5,719 bases of DNA from the NCBI GenBank assembly GCA_003167015.1, contig PMUF01000255.1, positions 733-6,451 of the forward strand, written 5' to 3'. Each line of letters begins with the position of its first letter. The stretch's first letter is position 1. This DNA comes from Chitinophagaceae bacterium (GTDB lineage Bacteria > Bacteroidota > Bacteroidia > Chitinophagales > Chitinophagaceae). The position numbers were made by a program, and so were the translations under genes. Below, one piece after another: positions 1-5,719 of this stretch. The notes under the pieces were generated by a model. That model was not told where the DNA came from and did not search any database. It saw nothing but the letters and a program-made list of their open reading frames with translations.

Positions 1-1127
1 AGATCCGGACGCCGATGAACGGTGTCATCGGCATGTCGTCATTGCTGGAGAAAACGGATCTGACGCAGCAGCAGCGGGAATACAATGCCACGATCCTCAG
101 TTGCGGGGAAAGCCTGCTGAGTGTGCTGAATGATATATTGGATTATTCGAAGATCGATTCGGGGAAGATGGAAATTGAGCAAGAGGATTTCGATCTGCGG
201 GAGTGCCTCAGCGGGGTGCTGGACTTATTTTACGAAAAGGCGGCGCAGTCCGGTCTGCGGCTGCTGTGTTGGATCGAAACGGATGTCCCGCCGCAGATTG
301 TCGGCGACGCCTTGCGATTACGGCAGGTGCTGATCAACCTGGTGAGCAACGCGATAAAATTCACTCATGAGGGGGAGATCTTTGTGGGGGTGAGCGTATT
401 GAAAAAAGATGCCGGGGGGGCTATCGATCTGGCGTTCGAAGTACGGGATACGGGGATAGGGATAGCGGCGGAGAAGATCAGCGTCCTGTTCAAGTCCTTC
501 TCGCAGGTAGATTCTTCGACAACGCGTAAATATGGAGGGACGGGGCTTGGGTTGGCGATCAGCGAGAAGCTGGTGTCGCTGATGGGTGGGAAGATATCGG
601 TGCAAAGCCGGGTAGGGGAAGGCACGTTGTTCACCTTCACGATCCGGACAAAGGTTGGTGAGTACAATCCGGCTGTGGTGAAAAAAGAGCAAAGGGTCAT
701 GGATAAAGGTTTTGCGAGTGACTTTCCGTTCAGGATCATGGTGGCGGAGGACAATCAAATCAATCAGCAGTTGATCCTGCATATCCTGGGTAATCTGGGC
801 TATGGGCCGGACTGTGTGGATAATGGGGAGCAGGCGGTGGCTGCGCCGGGGGAATACGACCTCATCCTGATGGATATACAGATGCCGGAGATGGACGGGT
901 TGGAAGCCACGCGGCTGATCCGTCGCCGTCCCGGGCGGCAGCCTATCATTATAGCGTTGACGGCCAATGCCATGCGAGGGGATAAAGAAGATTGTCTGGA
1001 GGCGGGCATGGATGATTATATCAGTAAGCCGGTGCGGCTGGATGAACTGATGGAGTTGTTGGAGAAATGGTCGGTGCGGCGGTCGGCAGCGCCTACACTT
1101 TTCGGTGGAGGGAGGACTCGCGGATGA
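1..1127 (+). CDS. Hybrid sensor histidine kinase, C-terminal part (HisKA end, HATPase, receiver); 5' truncated by window
   Basis: The frame is open from the left edge (first full codon at base 3) and ends at TGA 1125-1127. It begins IRTPMNGVIGM, the sequence right after the phosphoacceptor histidine of a HisKA domain (family pattern S-H-E-I-R-T-P-M-N), so that histidine lies just outside the window. A HATPase_c domain follows, with the N box at about 336-360 (NLVSNAIKF), the G1 box DTGIGI at 447-464 and the G2 box GGTGLGL at 534-554. After a short linker comes a receiver domain with the acidic pair E-D at 747-752, phosphoacceptor Asp at 873-875 (LMDIQMPEMDG), Thr at 960-962 and Lys at 1026-1028 (SKP). 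The segment between NG and YD in the receiver looks about two residues shorter than usual. No Hpt domain follows; about 18 residues of non-domain tail overlap the convergent repressor gene. Family knowledge predicts ATP-dependent autophosphorylation and phosphotransfer to the internal aspartate. The signal and sensor domain are unknown, and a link to xylose is not shown. Confidence 0.93.
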   Translation, partial: IRTPMNGVIGMSSLLEKTDLTQQQREYNATILSCGESLLSVLNDILDYSKIDSGKMEIEQEDFDLRECLSGVLDLFYEKAAQSGLRLLCWIETDVPPQIVGDALRLRQVLINLVSNAIKFTHEGEIFVGVSVLKKDAGGAIDLAFEVRDTGIGIAAEKISVLFKSFSQVDSSTTRKYGGTGLGLAISEKLVSLMGGKISVQSRVGEGTLFTFTIRTKVGEYNPAVVKKEQRVMDKGFASDFPFRIMVAEDNQINQQLILHILGNLGYGPDCVDNGEQAVAAPGEYDLILMDIQMPEMDGLEATRLIRRRPGRQPIIIALTANAMRGDKEDCLEAGMDDYISKPVRLDELMELLEKWSVRRSAAPTLFGGGRTRG

Positions 1128-2124
1128 TCAGTTCGGACCGGATGATGATCGTGTCGGTGGTGCGGGCGGAGGAGAGGCCGGCCAACTGATCGAGCAGGCT
1201 GCGGGCTGCCTGTTCGCCCACTTCTTCGCCGGGATAATTAATGGTCGTCAGCTTTGGCTGGATGATCCTCGAGATGGCCTCATTGTTAAAACCTACTATA
1301 GCGATGTCTTCGGGTACCCGGAGGCCACCTTCTTTCAATGTTTGCAGGAATACGGCGGCAAAAAAGTCATTGGTCGCGAAGACCCCATCGGGGCGGGGAG
1401 TCATGTTGAGTACCTGGCGGGCGGCGCGGATGGCGGCAGCTTCGCTGAGGTCGTTGACCATCAGCAGGTCAGGGTCGAATGTCAGCCCGTAATCGGCCAG
1501 CGCCTGCTGATATCCTTTCAAGCGACCGGCATAGACGTTACGGCCCAGGTTAGCCGTGATATGTACGATCCGGCGACAGCCCTGAGCGGCGAGGTGGGCG
1601 GTGGCCTCATAACCTGCCTTTACATTATCGATAATTACCCGGGTGCCGTAGGGAAAGTCTTCCACGCGGTCGAAAAAAACCATGGGTATTCCTTTTTGTA
1701 CGAAGGGGTCGAAGTGGTCCATATCCTTCGTGTCGAATGCGAGGGAGGCAATGAGTCCGTCCACTCTTTTATGAAAAAGGTTGTGGGCGTTGGAGGTTTC
1801 TTTCCGGTAAGTCTCGGATGAGTGGCCGATGATCAGGTCGTAGCTGGCTTCGGTGGTGATTTTTTCTATTCCGGCGAGAACGGAGCTAATGAATTGGCTT
1901 TTCAGTTCATGGACAATGATCCCGATGGTGTGGGTCTTCTGCATGCGGAGGTTGCTGGCGAAACTGTTGGAGCGGTACCCCATTTCTTTAGCGGCGTCCA
2001 TGATCCGCTTGCGGGTCTTGATATTAATAGCGGGATGATCTTTCAGTCCCCTGCTGACTGTGGCGGGCGAGAGGCTGAGTACCCTGGCCAGGTCATAAAT
2101 CGTGATATCTTTTTTTCCCGTCAT
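1093..2124 (-). CDS. LacI/GalR-family transcriptional repressor, probable regulator of the divergent xylose operon
   Basis: This 343-residue protein has the usual LacI-family length. Residues 7-27 form the N-terminal helix-turn-helix (ITIYDLARVLSLSPATVSRGL), with recognition helix S-P-A-T-V-S-R. Residues 49-64 form the hinge (GYRSNSFASNLRMQKT), including Leu59 at the position that enters the minor groove in this family; the usual proline of Y-x-P-N is Ser here. Residues 67 to about 330 are a periplasmic-binding-protein-like effector domain, with VDGLIAS, VFFDRV, PDGVFATNDFFAA and AIVGFNN motifs. The start is ATG (CAT on the + strand at 2122-2124), with no Shine-Dalgarno, as is common in Bacteroidota. 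The gene is divergent from xylB, and a consensus LacI-family operator lies between them, so I infer that it represses xylB-xylA and itself. Inducer identity (xylose, xylulose or a derivative) cannot be read from the sequence. It is not a homologue of the AraC-type XylR of E. coli. The stop codon (+ strand CTA 1093-1095) lies inside the kinase gene, leaving no room for a dedicated terminator. Confidence 0.93.
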   Translation of the reverse strand: MTGKKDITIYDLARVLSLSPATVSRGLKDHPAINIKTRKRIMDAAKEMGYRSNSFASNLRMQKTHTIGIIVHELKSQFISSVLAGIEKITTEASYDLIIGHSSETYRKETSNAHNLFHKRVDGLIASLAFDTKDMDHFDPFVQKGIPMVFFDRVEDFPYGTRVIIDNVKAGYEATAHLAAQGCRRIVHITANLGRNVYAGRLKGYQQALADYGLTFDPDLLMVNDLSEAAAIRAARQVLNMTPRPDGVFATNDFFAAVFLQTLKEGGLRVPEDIAIVGFNNEAISRIIQPKLTTINYPGEEVGEQAARSLLDQLAGLSSARTTDTIIIRSELIIRESSLHRKV

Positions 2125-2163
2125 AAATAGTTAGCCATTAATGTGTAAAAATAACAATTTTAA

Positions 2164-2194
2164 AAAATATAATGCAATCGGTTACAATTTCAAA
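2164..2194 (-). promoter_or_regulatory. Predicted promoter of the LacI-family gene (Bacteroidota -33/-7 type)
   Basis: Read on the minus strand, TTTG (complement of 2191-2194) is followed after exactly 19 nt by TATATTTT (complement of 2164-2171). This fits the Bacteroidota pattern TTTG then TAnnTTTG, with one mismatch at the last base. Transcription would begin about 30 nt upstream of the ATG at 2124. The consensus operator 2173-2186 lies between the two elements, so repressor binding would block this promoter, which implies autoregulation. Motif and spacing are seen; promoter activity is inferred. Confidence 0.5.
2173..2186. promoter_or_regulatory. LacI-family operator in the divergent control region
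   Basis: The 14-bp sequence TGCAATCGGTTACA matches the LacI/GalR-family consensus TGNAANCGNTTNCA at every fixed position, with the central CG typical of sites kinked by the hinge-helix leucine. It is the only such site I found in the noncoding parts of the window. It lies 48 bp upstream of the repressor start and 46 bp upstream of the xylB ATG, inside the predicted repressor promoter and where the -33 region of the xylB promoter would fall. One site could therefore control both directions. The match is seen; binding by the neighbouring protein is inferred from adjacency and family membership. Confidence 0.72.
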
Positions 2195-2202
2195 AAAGGT
2201 CC

Positions 2203-2210
2203 TATATTTA
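2203..2210 (+). promoter_or_regulatory. xylB: Candidate -7 element for the xylB-xylA operon
   Basis: TATATTTA differs from the Bacteroidota -7 element TAnnTTTG only at the last base. No good TTTG/TTG lies 19-21 nt upstream; that position falls within the operator at 2173-2186, so the promoter may be intrinsically weak or need other contacts. The start site would be near 2215-2217, giving a very short leader. This is a weak prediction from motif and position only. Confidence 0.35.
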
Positions 2211-2214
2211 GGAG
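2210..2214 (+). promoter_or_regulatory. xylB: Shine-Dalgarno-like AGGAG upstream of xylB
   Basis: AGGAG lies 9 nt before a TTG at 2224 and 18 nt before the ATG at 2233, so spacing favours the TTG while homology favours the ATG. Bacteroidota use Shine-Dalgarno pairing little, so the match may be incidental. It also overlaps a short dyad (TCCTA, 4 nt, TAGGA at 2200-2213). Confidence 0.3.
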
Positions 2215-2232
2215 CTTAAAATTTTGTTTGCC

Positions 2233-3705
2233 ATGTTGTTATTAGGGATCGATCTGGGCACTTCTTCTATCAAAGTATCTGTAGTCGACGCGGCTACGTT
2301 GGCCGTGCTGGCCAGCGCACAGTATCCCGACAGTGAGGCTGCCATTATATCCAGGCATCCCGGTTGGGCGGAGCAATCACCGGAAACATGGTGGGAATAT
2401 GTACAGCAGGCTATCCGTAAGGTGCATGCGACGAAGGCATATGATCCGGCGGACATTGCGGCGATCGGCATTGCCTATCAGATGCATGGGTTGGTGCTGC
2501 TGGACAAGGACCAGCGGGTGCTGCGGGACAGCATCATCTGGTGTGACAGCCGGGCGGTACCTTATGGGGACCGGGCGTTTGCCGCTATTGGCGAGCAGCG
2601 GAGCCTGGAGCGGCTGTTGAATTCTCCCGGTAATTTTACTGCGGCCAAGCTGGCCTGGGTGAAGGAACAGGAGCCGGCGATCTATGGCAGGATCGACAAG
2701 GTGATGTTACCGGGTGATTTTATCGCCGTGCGGTTGACGGGGCAGGCGACGACGCATATTTCGGCTTTATCGGAGGGTATCTTCTGGGATTTCAAGGCTG
2801 ATGCGTTGTCTGAAGATGTCTTTCAGACTTTTGGGTTCGATAAACGATTCATTCCTGCGATCAAGCCTTTGTTTGGCACGCATGGGGGTGTCACGGCGGA
2901 TGTGGCGAAGGCGCTGCAGTTGAAAAAGGGAATACCTGTGACGTACAAAGCGGGCGATCAGCCCAATAACGCTCTGTCTTTAAATGTGCTGGAACCTGGT
3001 GAGGTAGCGGCTACGGCGGGCACGTCGGGGGTGATCTATGGGGTGAGCGACCAACTGACGTATGATCCGGGATCGCGGGTGAATAGTTTTGCGCACGTGA
3101 ATTATACGCCGGAGGCGCGGCGGATCGGGGTGCTGTTGTGTATCAACGGGACGGGGATCATGAACCGGTGGATAAAAGATTTAATTAAAGGTAGTGATTA
3201 CAACAGTTTGAATGCGGAGGCGATGAAGATTGGTCCGGGGAGTGCGGGGTTGACGGTACTGCCGTTCGGGAATGGGGCAGAGCGGATCTTTTACAATCGT
3301 ATTATCGGCGCGCAGCTGCTGGATATCGATCTTAACGTGCATGGACCGGCGCATTTGTACCGGGCGGGGCAGGAAGGGATCGCGTTCAGCTTCCGCTATG
3401 GGCTGGACATCATGCGGGAGAATGGGATGAATCCTGCCGTCATCCGGGCGGGGAAGACGAATATGTTCCTGAGCCCTGTCTTTACGGAGGCGTTTGTGAA
3501 TGCGACGAATGTACCGGTTGAGTTGTATAACAGCGACGGCAGTGTCGGGGCGGCGTTGGGTGCGGGTATCGGCGCCGGTATTTTCACCGATGCGAAAGAG
3601 GCTTTTGCCGGGCTGAAGCCGGTGGGGAGGGTGGAGCCGACGAAGGGAGGTGAGTATGAGGAGTTGTATGGGCGGTGGAGAGGGGCGTTGGGGAAATTTT
3701 TATAA
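2233..3705 (+). CDS. xylB: Xylulokinase (FGGY family)
   Basis: XylB phosphorylates D-xylulose with ATP to D-xylulose 5-phosphate in the cytoplasm, feeding the pentose phosphate pathway. The 490-residue product opens with MLLLGIDLGTSSIKV, the FGGY phosphate-1 motif with Asp7. It then shows GWAEQSPETWW, the xylulokinase-type QMHG at residues 83-86 followed by LVLLD and IIWCDSR, and GNFTAAKLAWVKEQEP and MLPGDF segments matching known xylulokinases. Catalytic Asp242 lies in KAGDQPNNAL, the phosphate-2 motif is AGTSG at about 262-266, and the C-terminal adenosine-site region is RAGKTNMFLSP near residue 407 followed by GSVGAALGAGIG. The R-A-G-K-x-N-M-F-L form replaces the G-G-G-A-[KR]-S form of E. 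coli XylB and is, from memory, normal for Bacteroidota enzymes. The ATG at 2233 is chosen because family proteins begin within a few residues of L-L-G-x-D; an in-frame TTG at 2224 would add three residues. It is first in the xylB-xylA operon and divergent from the repressor. No lesions are seen. Confidence 0.95.
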   Translation: MLLLGIDLGTSSIKVSVVDAATLAVLASAQYPDSEAAIISRHPGWAEQSPETWWEYVQQAIRKVHATKAYDPADIAAIGIAYQMHGLVLLDKDQRVLRDSIIWCDSRAVPYGDRAFAAIGEQRSLERLLNSPGNFTAAKLAWVKEQEPAIYGRIDKVMLPGDFIAVRLTGQATTHISALSEGIFWDFKADALSEDVFQTFGFDKRFIPAIKPLFGTHGGVTADVAKALQLKKGIPVTYKAGDQPNNALSLNVLEPGEVAATAGTSGVIYGVSDQLTYDPGSRVNSFAHVNYTPEARRIGVLLCINGTGIMNRWIKDLIKGSDYNSLNAEAMKIGPGSAGLTVLPFGNGAERIFYNRIIGAQLLDIDLNVHGPAHLYRAGQEGIAFSFRYGLDIMRENGMNPAVIRAGKTNMFLSPVFTEAFVNATNVPVELYNSDGSVGAALGAGIGAGIFTDAKEAFAGLKPVGRVEPTKGGEYEELYGRWRGALGKFL

Positions 3706-3723
3706 TCTTTTAAAAAATAAGCT

Positions 3724-5052
3724 ATGCCAGTTATTATTGTACAGAAGTAATTTTTCAAAGGGATCGGGCACATCAAGTATGAGGGGGTGGGGACGGATAA
3801 TACGCTCGCCTATCGTTGGTACGATGCGGATAAGGTAGTTGCCGGTAAGCCCATGAAAGAGCATTTGCGATTTGCCGTTGCGTATTGGCATTCGTTTGTC
3901 GGTAACGGCGCAGATCCTTTCGGGGAGCCGACACATTTGTATCCTTGGAATGAGAAGGCGGACCCGATTGGGCGGGCGAAGGACAAAATGGATGCGGCAT
4001 TCGAATTCATCACGAAACTGGACCTGCCTTTCTATTGTTTTCATGATGTGGATGTCGTCGATTATACCAATGATGTTGCCGACAATGAAAAGCGGCTGCA
4101 GACCCTGACGGATTATGCGAAAGAAAAGCAGGCGGCCAGCGGGGTGAAGCTGTTGTGGGGAACGGCCAATCTCTTCTCCAATCGCCGATATATGAATGGC
4201 GCGGCGACTAATCCGGATTTTCATGTGCTGGCGCATGCCGGCGCACAGGTGAAGGCGGCGCTGGATGCCACGATAGCCCTTGGAGGACAGAATTACGTGT
4301 TCTGGGGAGGCCGGGAAGGGTATATGAGCCTGCTCAATACCAATATGAAGCGGGAACAGGAACATCTCGCCCGATTCCTGCATACGGCCAAAGATTATGC
4401 ACGCAAGCAGGGGTTCAAGGGAACCTTTTTTATCGAGCCTAAGCCTTGTGAGCCGACGAAGCACCAGTACGACTACGACAGTGCGACGGTGATCGGTTTT
4501 CTCCGTCAATATGATCTGCTGAAGGACTTCAAGCTGAATGTAGAGGTCAACCATGCCACGCTGGCCGGTCACACCTTCACCCACGAGCTGCAAGTGGCAG
4601 TCGATGCGGGGGTGCTGGGTTCGATGGATGCCAACCGTGGAGACTATCAGAACGGCTGGGATACCGATCAGTTCCCGAACAATATCTACGAGCTGGTGGA
4701 GGCGATGCTGATCATACTGGAGGGCGGCGGCTTTCAGGGCGGCGGCATCAACTTCGACGCCAAGCGGCGGCGTAATTCCACTGATGCGGAAGACCTTTTC
4801 CATGCGCATATCGGCGGCATCGATACGTTTGCCCGGGCGCTGCTGGTGGCCGACACCATATTGCAAAAATCTGAATATTGGAAGATCAGGACGGAACGCT
4901 ATGCGAGCTTCGACGGCGGACAGGGGGCGGCGTTCGAGAAGGGCGGCCTGAGCCTTACGGACCTGCGGGATTATGCGATTGCTAACGGAGAGCCCAAAGT
5001 CATCAGCGGGCGCCAGGAATACCTGGAGAACCTGATCAACCGGTATATTTGA
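3724..5052 (+). CDS. xylA: Xylose isomerase (class II), with an in-frame stop at codon 9
   Basis: XylA interconverts D-xylose and D-xylulose using two divalent metal ions, usually as a cytoplasmic tetramer. From ATG 3724 the frame has 442 positions, the usual class II length, and alignment is offset by six from E. coli XylA. Catalytic His107 and Asp110 lie in CFHDVD. Metal ligands Glu238 (IEPKP, with Lys240), Glu274 and His277 (VEVNHATLAGH), Asp302 (DANRGD), Asp313 and Asp315 (WDTDQFP) and Asp345 (NFDAK) are all present, as are WGTAN and WGGREGY. The frame starts MPVIIVQK, then TAA at 3748-3750, then FFKGIGHIKYEG, which is conserved family sequence. The only ATG between an upstream in-frame TAA (3718-3720) and this stop is 3724. 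Without the nonsense codon the first in-frame starts are GTG 3787 (421 residues, losing the equivalent of E. coli residues 1-15) and ATG 3853. The gene follows xylB by 18 nt with no Shine-Dalgarno. Function by family is very secure; whether this copy gives active protein is not. Confidence 0.93.
3748..3750 (+). other. xylA: In-frame nonsense codon (TAA) near the 5' end of xylA
   Basis: The codons AAG-TAA-TTT-TTC read K-stop-F-F exactly where Bacteroidota xylose isomerases carry K-E-(F/Y)-F. A single base change from GAA to TAA explains it, and the isomerase frame continues unbroken on both sides, so it is a substitution-type lesion and not a frameshift. The cause may be real mutation, sequence error or unusual initiation. 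Confidence 0.85.
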
Positions 5053-5061
5053 CATTTAATT

Positions 5062-5091
5062 AAAATTGACAGATAACATCTGTCAATTTTT
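5062..5091 (+). terminator. Hairpin with T-run after xylA, probable intrinsic (possibly partial or bidirectional) terminator
   Basis: The arm AAAATTGACAGA at 5062-5073 pairs perfectly with TCTGTCAATTTT at 5079-5090 around a 5-nt TAACA loop, and five T residues occupy 5087-5091. The core stem TTGACAGA/TCTGTCAA followed by the T-run looks like an intrinsic terminator; the A-run on the left arm means it could also act on the minus strand. It lies 9 nt after the xylA stop and 36 nt before the symporter start, so it would end the xylB-xylA message or lower expression of the transporter gene. The structure is seen; efficiency is unknown. Confidence 0.6.
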
Positions 5092-5093
5092 GC

Positions 5094-5101
5094 TACTTTT
5101 A
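5094..5101 (+). promoter_or_regulatory. Weak candidate -7 element for the symporter gene
   Basis: TACTTTTA matches TAnnTTTG except at the final base and lies 25 nt upstream of the symporter ATG. No TTTG occurs at the expected upstream distance, which instead falls in the terminator hairpin. If real it would give the symporter its own promoter after the terminator. No LacI-type operator is visible here, so any xylose control would differ from that of xylB. Confidence 0.22.
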
Positions 5102-5126
5102 GCCATAACTAACTTATCGCTACCAT

Positions 5127-5719
5127 ATGCAAATGTTACAACCGCTGGATTATGTAGTATTCTTCATCTACTTTGTGATCGTTGCCTGTTATGGGCTGTG
5201 GATCTATAACCGAAAGAAGGCTAAGCAAACCAATTCGAAAGATTATTTCCTGGCGGAGGGGTCGCTGACCTGGTGGGCCATCGGGGCGTCCCTGATTGCC
5301 TCCAACATTTCCGCTGAGCAGATGATCGGAATGAGCGGCTCAGGATTTCGGCTGGGGCTGGCCATTTCGACGTATGAGTGGATGGCGGCTGCGACGTTGG
5401 TGATTGTTGCTGTCTTCTTTATCCCGGTCTACCTGAAGAATAAGATCTACACGATGCCGCAGTTCCTGAATCAGCGGTATAACGGAACCGTCGCCATGAT
5501 CATGGCGATCTTCTGGCTGGCGTTGTACATTGTGGTCAACCTGATGTCGATCCTGTACCTGGGCGCGCTGGCGGTCAGCAGCATTTCGGGCATCAGCGTC
5601 TATACCTGTATCGCATTGCTGGCGGTGTTTGCGGTCGTGATCACGCTGGGCGGGATGAAGGTGATCGGGTATACGGATGTGATCCAGGTGTTCTTTCTGA
5701 TCCTGGGCGGGCTGGTGGC
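5127..5719 (+). CDS. Sodium:solute symporter (SSS/SLC5 family, SGLT-like), probable xylose/sugar transporter; 3' truncated by window
   Basis: The frame starts at ATG 5127 (a second in-frame ATG is at 5133) and stays open for 197 codons to the right edge. Hydrophobic segments at about residues 8-27, 47-68, 79-101, 121-150, 157-175 and 185-197 suggest an inner-membrane protein with several helices. The match to Vibrio parahaemolyticus vSGLT, recalled from the family, is strong: NISAEQMIGMSGSG at 60-73, LAISTYEWM at 78-86, KNKIYTMPQF at 104-113, VNLMSILYLG at 137-146 and YTDVIQVFFLILGG at 182-195. Gln65 and Glu84 align with the vSGLT sugar-contacting Gln69 and Glu88, supporting a hexose- or pentose-type sugar substrate. 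The position after xylB-xylA suggests D-xylose uptake driven by sodium; substrate choice is inference, and galactose or glucose remains possible. There is no Shine-Dalgarno, and a hairpin separates it from xylA, so expression may be partly independent. The second half of the core fold is outside the window. Confidence 0.9.
   Translation, partial: MQMLQPLDYVVFFIYFVIVACYGLWIYNRKKAKQTNSKDYFLAEGSLTWWAIGASLIASNISAEQMIGMSGSGFRLGLAISTYEWMAAATLVIVAVFFIPVYLKNKIYTMPQFLNQRYNGTVAMIMAIFWLALYIVVNLMSILYLGALAVSSISGISVYTCIALLAVFAVVITLGGMKVIGYTDVIQVFFLILGGLV

Noticed and set aside
414..420. Run of seven G in the kinase gene as a phase-variable slippage site
   Set aside because: The frame is intact through it, the run is short, and HATPase motifs on both sides are in the same frame. 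G-rich codons are common across the window.
1105..1821. Long + strand open frame opposite the LacI-family gene, with further pieces to 2130
   Set aside because: The composition is low-complexity Gly/Val/Glu-rich with no motif, while the minus strand encodes a complete, well-motifed LacI-family protein.
2200..2213. Dyad TCCTA-N4-TAGGA as a second operator or an RNA switch
   Set aside because: Five base pairs per arm is too short to stand alone, it lacks the central CG of LacI-family sites, and it overlaps the -7-like element that may itself define the transcript start.
3650..3838. Frameshift explanation for the xylA 5' lesion
   Set aside because: I translated the other two frames across 3724-3786. 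Neither gives a better isomerase N-terminus (one reads CQLLLYRSNFSKGSG, the other YASYYCTEVIFQRD), whereas the frame with TAA gives QK-stop-FFKGIGHIKYEG. A substitution fits better.
3700..5055. A 451-codon open frame on the minus strand covering all of xylA
   Set aside because: It exactly mirrors xylA, shows no recognisable domain and has an Arg/Ile/His-rich composition typical of antisense shadows. xylA carries all its catalytic residues on the other strand, so this is a codon-usage artefact.
1..5719. Mobile elements, CRISPR arrays, tRNA/rRNA genes, SusC/SusD-type genes or riboswitches
   Set aside because: I saw no transposase, terminal inverted repeats, spaced direct repeats, tRNA-like cloverleaf or SusCD motifs. 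The coding density is explained by the five genes listed, and no gene-free stretch exceeds 110 bp.

Overview
The window looks like a chromosomal segment from a Bacteroidota bacterium, most likely in or near the Chitinophagaceae. The evidence is the protein style (XylB and XylA read like Bacteroidota homologues), promoter-like elements of the Bacteroidota type (TTTG and TAnnTTTG), mostly absent Shine-Dalgarno sequences, and AT-rich gaps between moderately GC-rich genes. The genus is inference from remembered family sequences, not from a search.

Layout: (1) 1-1127, + strand: the 3' part of a hybrid sensor histidine kinase, cut by the window edge just after its phosphoacceptor histidine and ending in a receiver domain. 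(2) 1093-2124, - strand: a complete LacI/GalR-family repressor gene whose 3' end overlaps the kinase gene tail to tail by 35 bp. (3) 2125-2232: a divergent control region with a 14-bp LacI-family operator that fits TGNAANCGNTTNCA exactly, placed inside the predicted repressor promoter and just upstream of a candidate xylB promoter. (4) 2233-3705, + strand: xylB, xylulokinase. (5) 3724-5052, + strand: xylA, class II xylose isomerase, 18 nt after xylB. (6) 5053-5126: a strong hairpin with a T-run, then a weak promoter candidate. (7) 5127-5719, + strand: the N-terminal 197 residues of an SGLT-like sodium:solute symporter, cut by the right edge.

Together these form a compact D-xylose utilisation locus. 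The symporter would bring in the sugar with sodium, XylA would convert D-xylose to D-xylulose, XylB would phosphorylate it to D-xylulose 5-phosphate for the pentose phosphate pathway, and the LacI-family protein would repress the divergent operon and itself until an inducer binds. The kinase at the left edge shows no direct link to xylose.

The most notable observation is an in-frame TAA at codon 9 of xylA (3748-3750). It sits where the family normally has the glutamate of a K-E-(F/Y)-F motif, with recognisable isomerase sequence on both sides and every catalytic and metal-binding residue intact downstream. This is a one-base (GAA to TAA) nonsense change, a sequence error, or a sign of non-standard initiation. 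I found no CRISPR array, tRNA, rRNA, insertion sequence or clearly novel system; apart from the xylA stop and the regulatory architecture, the content is conventional.
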